Positions 1 to 13,959 are shown, counted from the stretch's first letter. The stretch: DNA of 64,000 bases from Chionoecetes opilio (GCA_016584305.1 JACEEZ010018471.1:62501-126500); one strand, 5' to 3'. The notes: a model not told the origin generated them from the letters alone. Translations and numbers: made by a program.

Positions 1-72
1 GGATAGTAGCGAGCTTCTGAACGATAAATGAACAGTTGTAATAGACTGAGAAAAATCACAATACGTCTTTAA

Positions 73-284
73 ACCGCCTTTAAACGTGATCCAAATAAAA
101 CTGCTGGGTATATGCAAGGTGTTAATGAACAATTGTGCACCATGAAAGTGCTAAAACCACGCATTTCTTCAGTTTTTCTTTCTGATGCAGAATTATTTTG
201 AAAATCTTAGTTGAAGAAGTGAAGGGGGGAGGCAAGGACCAACTACTAGAGGGGCCGTGGCGGTAAAAAGGTTAAGAAGCACTG
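73..284. mobile_element. hAT-type MITE, right-hand part
   Basis: This stretch matches the right half of the complete element at 59622-60174, including the shared run CTGCTGGGTATATGCAAGGT and the terminus GGTTAAGAAGCACTG. The left half is not recognisable before base 73. It sits just downstream of the donor of the TBC1D30-like exon at 310-474, so it lies in an intron. The hAT assignment comes from the complete copy, which has an 8-bp target-site duplication. Confidence 0.7.
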
Positions 285-309
285 GTGTCAAGGGAGGAGC
301 TGTACTCAC

Positions 310-1780
<1,471 letters not shown>

Positions 1781-1826
1781 CTGAGGATGAAAATGGAGAA
1801 ACATATGTAAAAAAACAGGCCCCCGA

Positions 1827-1827
<1 letters not shown>

Positions 1828-1920
<93 letters not shown>

Positions 1921-1961
1921 CTTTTTTTCGTTCTCTCCCTCTTTTTTCTTTTTTCTTTTCT

Positions 1962-2034
<73 letters not shown>

Positions 2035-2051
2035 ATCTCTCTCTCTCTCTA
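1828..2051. repeat. (CT)n microsatellite, interrupted
   Basis: Two long CT blocks (about 1829-1915 and 1965-2050) are separated by a T-rich 50-base interval. Confidence 0.97.
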
Positions 2052-2195
2052 ACCAAATGAGGTGGGACCAGTAAGATAACCCAACATGTTTCCAAATACA
2101 AATACGTATTATTGTTTTACTTCAGAAGAGCCACCAACCCCTCGCCAACCACCACGCACACTTCCGCCTCCCGCCTCCCTAAACCCTAATCATAC

Positions 2196-2290
2196 GCACC
2201 AAGGCTAAAGAACTAAAGAACTCAAGATTCTGAATCTTGAGTCCTTTAGTTCTTTAGCCTGAGTCAAGAAGGACTAAAAGACTAAAGAAC
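2196..2290. repeat. Short perfect-arm inverted repeat (hairpin)
   Basis: The arm GGCTAAAGAACTAAAG followed by AACTCAAGATTC is mirrored by GAATCTTGAG and CTTTAGTTCTTTAGCC. This forms a stem of about 27 bp with almost no loop. The motif GACTAAAAGACTAAAGAACT repeats once more to the right. Confidence 0.8.
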
Positions 2291-2517
2291 TCACTCTCTC
2301 GGCTTTGATACGCACAGTTTAACACGTAGCTTGGTCGATTAAGGGCCAAGATACGTAGATGAACCGAAGGGGCGCTACCCTCTTGGCCCTCCGCAGGTGT
2401 GCTGACGCTGATTAGAAACCCTCAGCGTGAGTGGTGCTCAGCGGGAGAACCAGTGAGATGAAATAAGTGAGTGTAACGTATTATTATCAGAGTGTGTTAG
2501 TTATATTTAGGGAATGT

Positions 2518-2580
<63 letters not shown>
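2518..2580. repeat. (TG)n microsatellite at the 5' edge of a LINE
   Basis: About 31 TG units directly abut the 5'-truncated LINE. Another TG array abuts the LINE's 3' tail. Confidence 0.95.
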
Positions 2581-2582
<2 letters not shown>

Positions 2583-4259
2583 CTGGAGCCTGGTGTTGCC
2601 TTGCGGCTGTTGACAGATGTAGCACGGAGAAAGAAAATTAGACTTTTTGTAGCCTTCATAGATTTCTCCAAGGCATATGATCTTGTTCCTCGTCACAAGT
2701 TGTTTGAGGTGTTGAAGCAAGCAGGTTGCGGTAGGGTGATGTTGGCGGCGCTGATGGCAATGTACCGCGTCACGGAGAGCATCATGGGCTCCGCGGTGGT
2801 CACGGCTACGCAAGGTGTAAGGCAGGGACTGTCTACCTCTTGTTTCTTGTTCACTATATTTGTTAATTAATTGATAAAAAGAATAAAGAACGCATGCCAA
2901 CCTGAACCCTTTCTACAATGGTTACATATATTACTGCTAATGGACGATACTGTTTTATTGTCAACGACACGGACTGGTATTATGAATAAACTGGATGTAT
3001 TGCGCATTTTTTGTCATGAGTATGGTATGAAAGTCAATGTTGACAAGACTAAATTTTTTGTCATAAATGGTGAGGCTGGTGACAGGGAACCGCTGTGTGT
3101 GGGTGACATAGTGGTGGAGCACTGTGACAGTTATGTATATCTGGGTTCCCCCTTTACAAGTGATGGCTCTGTTTCATCGGCAGTGAAAGAACATGCCAAG
3201 GTAAAGATCTGCCAAGTTTTGAAATTTGTTTCTTTTATAGAAAAAAAACAATTGTGTTCCGTTCATCGTTAAGCGTCGAGTGTTTGATGCAGCCCTCACG
3301 TCGTCACTTTTGTATGGATGTGAATCGTGGTTCGGTGCCGACACGAAACCTGTTATTAAACTGTACCACTGGGCTATGAAAGCGTTGTTAGGGGTAAGAA
3401 AGAACACATCTAATCTTGTCTGTTATGCTGAACTGGGGTCCCCGACTTTGTCAGACTTTTTACAACATAAACAGCACTATTTTTTTCATAGGTTATGGCT
3501 AGAAAGGTCTGGCATGGAGGAGGATCCCTTTTCTTTTGTTGTTAGAATTTCTATTGCAATGAATACACCTGTTGCCAAGAATATAAATAGATATACCCGA
3601 AATGAAGTCACGGACATGTCCTTATTGGTAGGAAATGTACATAGGGCTATTTTGTCGTCAGATACGTCGAGATGTAATGTATATATGGACATTAATCCTA
3701 CGATGAGAGTGCATGATGTTTATAAACAAAGACATACAGTAAATTATCTGCAGAGTCTCATTCACGAGGTTCAGAGTTTCAGGGCATTCACTGGCTATTG
3801 AGACGGGACGGTGGAACAGGCGGGGGCGTGGTCGCCTTACTGTGGAGGAGCGTGTGTGTGTATGTGGATCAGTCCAGACGGAGAGGCATGTCGTGGAGAG
3901 TTGTCCTGTGACTCAATATTTGAAAGATAATTACACATTTAACACTTTGGATGATTTGTTTTGCAATTTTAGTAATGATGTTATGTGCAAGATTGTTCAT
4001 GATATATTGCGGGCGTATGTGTAGTTGTTAAGGTGTGTTTCGGAGTATATTATGTGTATTGTAATCGTACCCAATAATGTAATGGTTTGTTCATGATATT
4101 ATAGTTGTTAGGGTTTGTTTCGGAGTAAGATTAACTTTCTTGGACTACAACTAGTTGTTATATGTATAATGATAGGTACCATTGTATATTTTACTGTAAT
4201 CTTAAATTATAAATGTGATTCTGTTTTCTTGTAGCCAATAAACTAAACTAAACTAAACT

Positions 4260-4262
<3 letters not shown>
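2581..4262 (+). mobile_element. 5'-truncated non-LTR retrotransposon (LINE) with (AAACT)n tail
   Basis: Three broken frames (2581-2870, 2871-3270, 3280-3801), then 3842-4024, read as the second half of a LINE reverse transcriptase. Visible motifs are FVAFIDFSKAYDLVPRHKLF (fingers/palm), TQGVRQG, MDDTVLLS (variant of the YADD box), KTKFFVINGE, YVYLGS, SLLYGCES and a terminal Cys/His segment CVCG...ERHVVESCP. A stop after IFVN and at least two frameshifts inactivate it. The 3' UTR ends in CAATAAACT followed by AAACT repeats. The clade is uncertain. TG microsatellite lies immediately on both sides. Confidence 0.85.

Positions 4263-4314
<52 letters not shown>
4263..4314. repeat. (TG)n microsatellite following the LINE tail
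   Basis: TG units begin directly after the last AAACT unit of the LINE and end in GCGCGCGC. Confidence 0.95.
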
Positions 4315-4319
<5 letters not shown>

Positions 4320-4503
4320 CTCTGGTATGAATTCGTATTACTCCTTCCTCATTACATAATAATAGCCGTATTACACACTTCCACATACGCCATCAATATA
4401 CGTCATAATAACAGTCTGTATTCCCCCTATCAGGTAGCTACTGTACCCTGGCTCCCTTGCCTCTCTCCAGCACGTACTGCTTCTTTTTCCCACCTCATTT
4501 GGT

Positions 4504-4712
<209 letters not shown>

Positions 4713-4714
4713 TT

Positions 4715-5039
4715 CACGCTTAGATCTTTCCTTGGCTATGAAAAATCGTATGTTGTTAGCCATAAAATTATGAAAAGTAAATGAACATACCAAATTCGTT
4801 AGTCGACAAGGATACTAAACAGGTCATTGCTATAAAAGTATTGCTTATATTCACTAAAATCGTCTAATGGTAGCCACATTACAATATAAATTACGTTATG
4901 GCGTGAAGGGGTTAAGCCTTATATATCTTTCATTTAATCCTATACAGCGCAGTACACTCACAGTTACATACATAGGTACTGTACATTTATGTTGATCATC
5001 ACCTCAGACCTCATCACTAATACCATGTTTGTCTTGGTC
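4715..5039. other. Non-repetitive spacer
   Basis: AT-rich sequence with no coding signal or repeat that I recognise. The part around 4785-4865 resembles 21175-21240 in inverted orientation (tracking GACCTGTTTAGTATCCTTGT), so part of it is an old dispersed repeat. Confidence 0.4.
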
Positions 5040-5188
5040 TTAACACTATTACCATCACCAATACCAATACCACTATAAACACCATCACCAATACAACTAC
5101 CACTGCTATTACCACCACTATTGCTGCTACTACTACTACTAACTACTACTACTGCAGGTCACGTATCGACACAAACACAACTGTAACA

Positions 5189-5221
<33 letters not shown>

Positions 5222-5229
5222 GCTACTAT

Positions 5230-5272
<43 letters not shown>

Positions 5273-5280
5273 GCTACTAT

Positions 5281-5329
<49 letters not shown>

Positions 5330-5408
5330 GCTGCTACTATTACTACTACTACTACTGCTACTATTACTACTACTACTACTACTGCTACTATTACAACTAC
5401 TACTACTT

Positions 5409-5479
<71 letters not shown>

Positions 5480-5480
5480 G
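5040..5480. repeat. (ACT)n trinucleotide array
   Basis: The left part is a diverged ACC/AAT mixture (5040-5180). From about 5190 to 5480 it is nearly pure ACT with GCT and ATT variants. Confidence 0.96.
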
Positions 5481-5717
5481 TGAAAGGGTAAACAAATCAG
5501 AACCATTGCTATACATATGTACTAGTCAAATCCTCCTCCTATCCTCTTCTTCCTCTCTCATCCTATTCAGTGGAATAAAAAATGAAGAATAAAGAAAAAA
5601 GAAATAATACCCAACACTAGAGGAGAAGAGAGGAGGAGGAAGAGGAGGAGAGGAGAGGAGAGTTGAGGACCTACGAAGCGATACTAAGCGGTAGAGGTAG
5701 AGGGAGCGGTAGAGGTC

Positions 5718-5866
5718 AGAAGAAGAAGAAGAAGAAGAAGAAGAAGAAGAAGAAGAAGAAGAAGAAGAAGAAGAAGAAGAAGAAGAAGAAGAAGAAGAAG
5801 AAGAAGAAGAAGAAGAAGAAGAAGAAGAAGAAGACGAACAAGAACAAGAACAAGAAGAAGAAGAAG
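5718..5866. repeat. (AAG)n trinucleotide array
   Basis: About 48 AAG units, ending in AACAAG variants. Poly-Lys, Ser and Leu frames across it are artefacts. It is flanked by GGA-rich purine sequence. Confidence 0.97.
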
Positions 5867-6022
5867 CATCGGTTATGTATGATTGTAGTGACTTCATTAG
5901 GAAAGATGAAATGAAGAAGACAGGACGGATGAAGGGGAGGGAAGGGGGGAAGGAAGGAAGATAAGAATAACATGGAGGAAGGGGGGAGGGAGGGAAGGCA
6001 GTATAATAGGAAGGAAAGGAGC

Positions 6023-6024
<2 letters not shown>

Positions 6025-6069
<45 letters not shown>

Positions 6070-6295
6070 CTACATTTTTCCATCACTATCACTAATATTT
6101 CACAGCACTTCCTGACTCTCATTATGACCACTATCAGCGCCGCCAGAATGGGTGAGTACGTAGGTGAATGGTGAAGATGGTGGTGGTGCTGGTGATGCGT
6201 AGTGGTGGTGGTGGTGGTGGTGGTGGTGATGGCGGAAGGGAGGAAAAGGTCATGAAGAGGAGAGATGATTATGTAGCGTGGTGGGATAAACATGT

Positions 6296-6326
<31 letters not shown>

Positions 6327-6410
6327 ATAGTGGTGGCTGCGGGAGGGAGGGAGGGAGAGCGTGAGGGGATCAGGGAGAAAACGCAGGTGTTGTGCAGGTG
6401 CCACCCACCA

Positions 6411-6465
<55 letters not shown>

Positions 6466-6505
6466 ACACACGTGCGCGCACAGACATACACACACACACA
6501 TACCA
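6025..6505. repeat. Cluster of short CA, TG and GGT arrays
   Basis: CA at 6025-6068, GGT at 6178-6230, TG at 6300-6327, and CA at 6411-6500 with ACGTGCGCGCAC interruptions. No gene is evident between them. Confidence 0.93.
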
Positions 6506-6599
6506 GTTTGCAGGATTGACAAGTTTTGTACTTTTTTTTCATCGCTATTGTAACGAATATTTTTGATCTACTATTCGATTCAGAAATATTTCCAGCAAT

Positions 6600-6738
6600 A
6601 TTTCTACTGGTTCTTGTGGCGCACGGGTTTTTGGAGGCGAGCGGCCTCGGCCTCCTCTCTTTTTTCAAAGCATCTCTCTGACGGGCTCAAGCTAGCCCTG
6701 GTTCTCCCCTGCTGGAGGCCCGATAAAAAAAAAAAATG
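6600..6738 (+). mobile_element. A-tailed dispersed repeat fragment
   Basis: The stretch CTCTCTTTTTTCAAAGCATCTC...GCTGGAGGCCCGATAAAAA matches 42255-42365, which also ends in a poly-A run. A shared 3' end with an A-tail suggests a retroposed element. The family is not identified. Confidence 0.6.
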
Positions 6739-6744
6739 AAAAAG

Positions 6745-7460
6745 CTATTGTAATTATTGTTTTCTCTTTGAGCTGACAGAGACACGACCTTTCATCCACC
6801 GCATTTATTGAGTCTCCAATACAGGATCGGAGCCCGTACACGCGCCTCTGAGCCCCAATAACGTGCGTAGGTATACAGAGTGGCGGCGACTGTATATTTA
6901 TAAACAATGTTTGTTGTGTTAATGGCTGGCGACCTGGATGGCGGTAGGGAAAGGACGCGATTGGAATTTATAGTTGTTAGTATAATATAAATGGAAATTG
7001 AATTTAATTGAAGAAACTTACAAATACTGTTGACAATAATCCCAGATAATGCGCCATAACTGCAAGGCGCACTTGCTTACACTAACACCAAAGACCAAGA
7101 CTGCTAGCACGGTTGCCGCACCAAGCCACCGGTGACGCCGTGATGATAATAATAATAATTACTATTTTATTTTCACCCGAAGGCATACTGTAAAAAATAA
7201 AATAGAAATAAAATAAATAAATGTAAAAAAATGTGATGCCCGCGTCCCAACAATAATAGCTATGGCTTAGTCCTGAGTACTTTCTTGATAGTCCTTTTAT
7301 TACTGACTTACTTCGCTGCTTTTCCCAGACTTAATAAAATACATGTTCTGCTTGTTTATAAGTGTCCACAACGTCAGTAGCGTATTTGTATCTGGATGTG
7401 TACACGTGGGCGCCATGATACCCAGATTGAGTAAATTATGAGTCGTTACATCAGATCCAC
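6745..7460. other. Spacer without recognised gene
   Basis: Contains a short ATA/AAT-rich patch (7142-7225). No splice-bounded open frame or known domain was seen. Confidence 0.4.
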
Positions 7461-7466
<6 letters not shown>

Positions 7467-7546
<80 letters not shown>

Positions 7547-7603
7547 CATCACACACCACACACACACACACACACACAACAGACTCACACACACACACAC
7601 ACA

Positions 7604-7660
<57 letters not shown>
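7467..7660. repeat. (CA)n microsatellite, interrupted
   Basis: Long CA blocks with short interruptions such as AACATCACACACC and CAGACT. Confidence 0.97.
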
Positions 7661-7704
7661 ATGCTGCTATGGTTGCATATGTGAACAGTACTAGACGATT
7701 AAAT

Positions 7705-7880
7705 AGAACATAAGAACATACGAAAATAAGGAAGCACCAAGAGGCCGCGAGACCTACACGAGGTAGTTCCTGTTACCTAACACTACCTACATCCACCTTT
7801 CATCCCCATCCATGAATTTATCTAGCCTCCTTTTAAAGCTCCCTAATGACTCCGTACTAACACCTGTCTACTGAATCCGA
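7705..7880 (-). mobile_element. LINE 3' end with octamer tail
   Basis: The reverse complement matches the 3' end of the LINE fragment at 12255-12575: a diverged copy of the C-terminal coding part, then the 3' UTR with GCGGCCTCTTGG, then CTTATTTTCGTATGTTCTTATGTT. Similar tails occur at about 15790, 20060, 21395 and 58005. Confidence 0.75.
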
Positions 7881-8149
7881 TTCGAAGGTTAAATCGGTTA
7901 CTTCTCGGACAACTTCATAATGCGACACTCGGATTCATCGCTTGACTAAGTTCAGTGCTACACAACAGAGCAGCAGGCGGCAGGCTACTCCATCACCTAC
8001 CGACACAGTACTTCCAGACATACCTTGCGTAGGACTCTAGTTATATATAGTCACTGTCTATTATTCTAGTCCCAGGATGTTATTTCCTATCAGCGAAGTG
8101 TGTAAACTTTTCTTTTAAGCAATAATTTTTATTTTTTTATTTTTAAGCA

Positions 8150-8152
<3 letters not shown>

Positions 8153-8213
<61 letters not shown>

Positions 8214-8333
8214 TGTGGGTGTGTGTGTGTGTGTGGGTGTGGGGGTGTGGGTGTGTGTGGTGTGTGTGGGTGTGTGTGGGTGTGTGTGTGTGTGTGTGTG
8301 TGTGGGTGTGTGTGGGTGTGTGTGTGTGTGTGT

Positions 8334-8409
<76 letters not shown>

Positions 8410-8486
8410 TGTGGTGTGTGGGTGTGTGTGGTGTGTGTGTGTGTGTGTGTGGGTGGGTGTGGGTGTGTGGGTGTGTGTGGGTGTGT

Positions 8487-8564
<78 letters not shown>
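8153..8564. repeat. Long (TG)n array with GGGTG variants
   Basis: Over 400 bases of TG with scattered GG insertions, open in all three plus-strand frames. The frames are artefacts. Confidence 0.98.
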
Positions 8565-8567
<3 letters not shown>

Positions 8568-9095
8568 CTGGATTCAAAATGTAAACAATTTCTCATTCAT
8601 AAGAAAAAAACTGCCTCTATATATATATGAGTATTGTTACGCATGTCCTATACTGACTATATAAACTACTATTTCAGGCTTATCGAATATCCACTCTAAG
8701 CAAAATCTTATAACTCAATATTTTAATACATCATGAATATTATTAACAAAAGTGTATATAACGTAGCTTTCATAAACATAACATTGATGTTCTTTAACTG
8801 CTAATATCTACATGATAAAAAAGTGATAAAATTACGAAAGAACAAATATTACAAAAGAAAAAACACGCTAAATGCTTCTCTTTATGTTCAGTAATTGTCT
8901 AAAAGTTAAGTCAGACATTTAGGAAGTCTGAATGGGCTATACAACATCCCACCGAGTAATTAGCTTACAAAGGAAGAGAAGATCGCCATAAAATTATCTC
9001 TCTCTCTCACTCTCTCTCACTTTGGTCCTGACATTTTCATTTGCCTAGGAGGACGATTGAAGGATTTCTAAGCGGCGAGTAAACACTTGAACAGC
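8565..9095. other. AT-rich spacer
   Basis: No gene, repeat array or element boundary was recognised, apart from a short CT run near 9000-9020. Confidence 0.4.
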
Positions 9096-9104
9096 CTCGA
9101 CACC

Positions 9105-9371
9105 CAGTGACGTAACTATGCGGGGGGGCATGTGCCACCCCCCCATGAGAATCTGGTGCCCCCCCGCCCCCCACTGGCCATGGCTGCCGTATTCTTTATA
9201 ATGCTCTAATGCCCACCACTAATATCTTAGAATATGCCCCTATACCCTTCTATGTGGCATCATATTTGAAGCCCTGGCCCCTGAACTCCATCTGCCTAGT
9301 GCCCCGCCCCCCATACTCAGTTATGCCCCCCCAGGTGCCCCCCTGTTGATAGATACCTAGCTACGCCACAG
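9105..9371. mobile_element. hAT-type MITE with 8-bp target-site duplication
   Basis: The left end is CAGTGACGTAACTATG. The right end read inverted is CTGTGGCGTAGCTAGG, which gives imperfect TIRs of the CAGTGGCGTAG type. The 8-bp duplication TCGACACC flanks it exactly (9097-9104 and 9372-9379). The interior is rich in C and G runs and has no coding capacity. Eight-base duplications with CAGNG termini are characteristic of hAT elements. Confidence 0.85.
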
Positions 9372-9684
9372 TCGACACCGCTTTGGGATGGATGGAAGGG
9401 GAGGCGTCAGTATTTCATCCAGTGAGGCAAGGGATCTGTGTGTTGTCAAGTCGGTGGATAAGGCAACGAGAAGGGCGGCTTTCCCTGGCTCCATCAAGGC
9501 TCTGAATACCTACACCTCCGAGACTGATAAGAAGGTGGGATTAGGTGGACATAGAAAGCCTGGGAGGGGGGAGGGGGAAGGGAGGAGGGGGAAGGGGGTG
9601 AAGGGAAGCAGTAATCTCTAGCTAGCCTCACAACTCACCCAGACAGGTAAATATTATGAGTCATTACATTATACCCGTGTGTGT

Positions 9685-10125
<441 letters not shown>

Positions 10126-10139
10126 ACACACGAGGACAC

Positions 10140-10141
<2 letters not shown>

Positions 10142-10208
<67 letters not shown>
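10142..10208. repeat. (TG)n microsatellite on the head side of SINE copy 2
   Basis: About 33 TG units, ending in TGGTGGTTTGAACC. Confidence 0.96.
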
Positions 10209-10210
<2 letters not shown>

Positions 10211-10484
10211 TGGTTTGAACCATACTCTGACGATTGCTGACACCTTTCATCTTTTTTTCTCTATTTTCAAGAGACAAATACAACTCTTCTCTCTATCACA
10301 ATTCGATTTAATGGGTTTTTTTTCAGTAACTATCGTTTCTGCCCTAATATATAATACAATCGTCAAACACAAAAATACATGTATCAAATTAGGCTACAAC
10401 GTCTATACAGCAGGTGTCACCTATATATTCCCGCGGATAGATTCCCGCGTTAATGTTCAATGTACTGTTTAATGTACAATTCTT

Positions 10485-10511
10485 ATATATATATATATAT
10501 ATATATATATC
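10485..10511. repeat. (AT)n microsatellite
   Basis: About 13 AT units. Confidence 0.9.
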
Positions 10512-11440
10512 ACTACTTTTTTTCTTTTCTTTTTTCCATGTAGGGGCCGCGAGGGGACACCACGAGGTTAGCGATAAGATAAATAATGCACTATTTTTAG
10601 CCCCACTGGGTAAATCAAGAAGTAACACGACAACGTGGTCATGATAAAGCACCCATATTGGATCGCACTACCACGACACTACACCCCCGCCGGGAAACAT
10701 GTCATCAGTAACGAGGCCAATAATATCACCGCTTCACAGAAGGAAGCAGCAGATTTCCGAGGAAACCTGATATTGTTGTCATGAAAGCGTGGGAAAAAAT
10801 ATATGAAATCGCGGCCCATGAGCGTCTGCAGAGATTAAACAAGGATCCGTGACTCCTGCAATACGAGAAAAAAATCCAGTGTTCATATCAATGTAAATCC
10901 AGGGATATGATGAAATAAGCTTACCATCACTCTTGTACTACTAATGAAATTGACGATAAAAGATGGCAGATAATAATTCATGAAGGTGCACACTGGACGC
11001 GATTGATTATAAATTATTGGGAAAGAAACGAGAGATTATAACGAGAAAAAAAGGTCTTTAATTCATCGTCCTCAGCATTATCGCATGACAGCATCAATCG
11101 TATACATAACAGACGCTGGGCATACTATGTAACACATGAAACGCGATCAATCTTATGGTAACATCTGCATTTATAACATTAAAAAACAAGACAGGTCGTA
11201 ACGTCTCTTCTGACAATTGGTTTCGCAAGGTTTTGTCAATGCTTTGAAAATGTGTCACGAGATATTCAAACCCCCACACAATGTTGGGTTTGTACATATC
11301 GTGATAAATTTTCTTATTTGTCATGATGAATTGTGTTTATTCGTCAAAAAATAAAAATCACGAATCGTCAGTCCCAGTCACATAGCTAATCCTGGAGTTC
11401 CAGTCACCACGCATAATGAGTCCCAGCAAAAGTGTCTCCA
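10512..11440. other. Spacer without recognised gene
   Basis: Unique-looking sequence. The minus-strand open frame at 11094-11324 has no recognisable motif or splice signals. Confidence 0.4.
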
Positions 11441-11447
11441 AACTGTG

Positions 11448-11552
11448 TCTGTGTGTGTGTGTGTGTGTGTTTAGAGGATGTTCAGTGCCACTATCAGCAG
11501 CGGGCGGTGGCACCGGTGGGAGTCACACTCACACGCGATAACACGAGTAACG

Positions 11553-11603
<51 letters not shown>

Positions 11604-11606
11604 ACA

Positions 11607-11639
<33 letters not shown>

Positions 11640-11640
11640 C
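11448..11640. repeat. Short TG run and (CA)n array
   Basis: TG at 11448-11471 and CA at 11557-11638 with CCC interruptions. Confidence 0.93.
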
Positions 11641-11835
11641 GACCCCCCCACACAATACGATACACGCAATGACGTGCTTCGTTCAACTTATTAACTTCTG
11701 TCAAGAACATAATTCATGTATCACACTAACTTCCAGCTTCGTTCCTTCTCGACTCACATTGTTGGCAATTTGTCCCAATATGTTGGTGCATATGTATACT
11801 GTTAACTAACTTTACACTGGCGGAATACGCACGTA

Positions 11836-12888
11836 GGGTGGAGCGAAAATGACCGTTTTTGCAACTTTTTCTGTGATTCGTTTGGAATAGTGGGGGAATT
11901 GTGCGAAATGGAGTTATATTCACGTAAACAGAAATTGAAGTCCCTGCGAAAAATAATAAAGGTGCCCCAAAGATGTCAACGATTTGGTTTTATGACAAAA
12001 AAAATGTAATTATCATAATATATCAAAACATTTTTTTATTGAATATTTTGTTGGAATAGCCTGAAAAGTGTTCATGAACACATGCTTTTGAATATAAATT
12101 TTGTACAAACTTTCTACGCAGATTTTTTGAGGTGCCCCAAAGAGGTGGAAAATCTAGATTTATTCGAAAAAATTAGTTTTTTAAATACATTGAATATTTT
12201 TGTTTGATTGGAATTTAATTATTCCAACACTATACTAAGATAGATTGGAGTGCCCCACACACTTCAAAATATAAAGAAGGCATCAGCCCACACACTTCCA
12301 GCAGAACAACGTCACAGCTGCATTTCTGCATTTAGATTTAGAAAGGAAATACGGAAAAACTGGTTCACAAATAGGGTGGTGAATGAATGGAATGGTCTCA
12401 GTAGACAGGTAGTTAGTGCGGAGTCATTAGGGAGCTTTAAAGAGGAGCTGGATAGGTTCATGGATGGGGATGAAAGGTGGATATAGGTAGTGTTAGGTGA
12501 CAGGAACTACCACGTGTAGGCCTCGCGGCCTCTTGTAGCTTCCTTATTTTCTTATGTTCTTATGTTCTGCCTTCACACCGCTACCATTCATGGTGTTTGG
12601 GGCACCTCTAAATATTAATAGATTGGTTTCATACTTTTTTGTGCACATGTTATGGTCATTATGCAGCATATTTTCGGTATTCCGATCTAATAATAGTAAC
12701 TTGAAAATTTAAACAATTTTTTTAAGAATTTTTTTTTTTTACATATTTTCGATTTTATCAGCACTTGGGGCACCTGAAGATATTGGATTAGACACGTGAA
12801 CTTTTTTCAACTTTAATTTGGGTTACATTGGCACAATTTCCCAACTATTCCGAGTCGTTTATAAGAAAAAGTATTTTTCGCTCCACCC
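11836..12888. mobile_element. TA-flanked DNA transposon with GGGTGGAGCGAAAA termini
   Basis: The termini are GGGTGGAGCGAAAA at the left and TTTTTCGCTCCACCC at the right, both next to TA (11834-11835, 12889-12890). TIR similarity extends inwards with gaps (GGAATAGTGGGGGAATTGTGC against GGAATAGTTGGGAAATTGTGC). The motif GTGCCCCA recurs at about 11962, 12133 and 12251, and inverted as TGGGGCAC at about 12598 and 12768. No transposase frame is seen. A LINE fragment is nested at 12255-12575. Confidence 0.75.
12255..12575 (+). mobile_element. LINE C-terminus and 3' UTR with (TTCTTATG)n tail
   Basis: The frame at 12250-12486 ends with NRVVNEWNGLSRQVVSAESL and FKEELDRFMD. This is the typical C-terminus of jockey/CR1-type reverse transcriptase ORFs. 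The 3' UTR contains CGCGGCCTCTTGTAGCTTCC and ends TTATGTTCTTATGTTCT, i.e. tandem octamers. It is nested in the TIR element at 11836-12888 and is the reference copy for similar tails elsewhere in the window. Confidence 0.82.
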
Positions 12889-13188
12889 TATTACTCAGGC
12901 CGCATTCGTTAATTAAGCGGAATTCGTCTTTTGATGACGTAGATTTGTCTTTATTCCTCGCGTGCGAATTAAAGCAGACTTTGCAAGAGGTCCGACGTGC
13001 CCACCTTGACAACAATACAGTACAACCAAGGAAAACCATATGCCTGACTATCAATTCGTCCGCTTTTTTTTCACTTCATGACTTAGAACCCAACTCATCG
13101 TTTTGACTCTACGGTCTGGACCTCCCCTAAGTTTATAAATAAAACTGCATTGTAATCTACGCATAAAAAAGTATCTTACGCCACACAC

Positions 13189-13877
13189 CTTCCTGGATAA
13201 TGTCTGGCGGTGTCACTGCCAGAGCCAGCCGTGGCGGTGTCGGAGTCGCCGTAGGTAGCGTCGTCTGCTGCGCGCATAAGACTTGCCAGGGCGCTGTAGC
13301 AGGGTGGTGGCGAGGCAGCGGCGGGGGGCGGCTGCTGCGGAGGCTTGTCCTCAGGGCGGCCTAGGGTCCTGCAAGAGACCCCTCCTCGCCCGCCGCACAC
13401 CTTGCCGCGGATACATTTCGGTTCATGACCCCCGAAAGCCTCGAAGGGCGGTAAGTCAATCACTAGACTTGAGGGATCCCTTGCCCCGGAGGGTTCTGGC
13501 CGGCTCACTGACCGGGTGGAGTGTTCCCTGTGATCTTTGGGAGTCGACCTTATCTTACTTGCTATTTGTCGAAGGTTTTTTCTAACATTGCTACTCTCAC
13601 ACTTACTACTACCAGTGCCTTTTATGTCTCCGATGTTTTCTAGACTGACATCGCAGAACTCATCGCCCCAGTTCCGTGATATGGTGGAGATGAGCACCAT
13701 GCCGCCTCCCTGCACGGGCTCCGCGGAGGCACGCTGCCCTGGACACGCAGACCGGCGCGGCCGCGGCACGAAGAATGTGTCGTCAGAGTCTGACTGGCTG
13801 TCAAGAGTGGATGTGTGGGACTGGCGGTAGGATTGTGGTGGTGAGGCAGAGCGGTATGCTCCGCTTCCAAACGACAT
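13189..13877 (-). CDS. Probable first coding exon of a Ser/Pro-rich protein, function unknown
   Basis: An open frame starts at ATG 13877 (MSFGSGAYRSASPPQ) and stays open for about 230 codons. A donor AGGAAG/GTGTGT ends it at 13189. An alternative donor, GTAAGA, lies 9 bases on, and both end in phase 2. The composition is Ser/Pro/Asp/Arg-rich and probably disordered, with SQSDSDDTFFVPRPRR near the start and a poly-Pro/Ala stretch near the end. The codons are GC-rich relative to the surroundings, which supports real coding. The next minus-strand exon I can support is the TBC1D30-like one at 1421-1780, but that needs a preceding phase-1 exon. A direct join fails, so it is either an earlier exon of the same gene or a separate gene. 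Confidence 0.55.
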
Positions 13878-13959
13878 CGTGGATGTTACATGCGGGTACT
13901 GCCAGCCAGAATGTCTCCCCGGATGTGGGGAAATATCCCTAATTCCCCTTCACACAACA

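Noticed and set aside
5159..6668. Ser-rich 380-residue minus frame and poly-Lys/poly-Leu frames
   Set aside because: They run through ACT, AAG, CA and GGT arrays and have no domain or splice structure.
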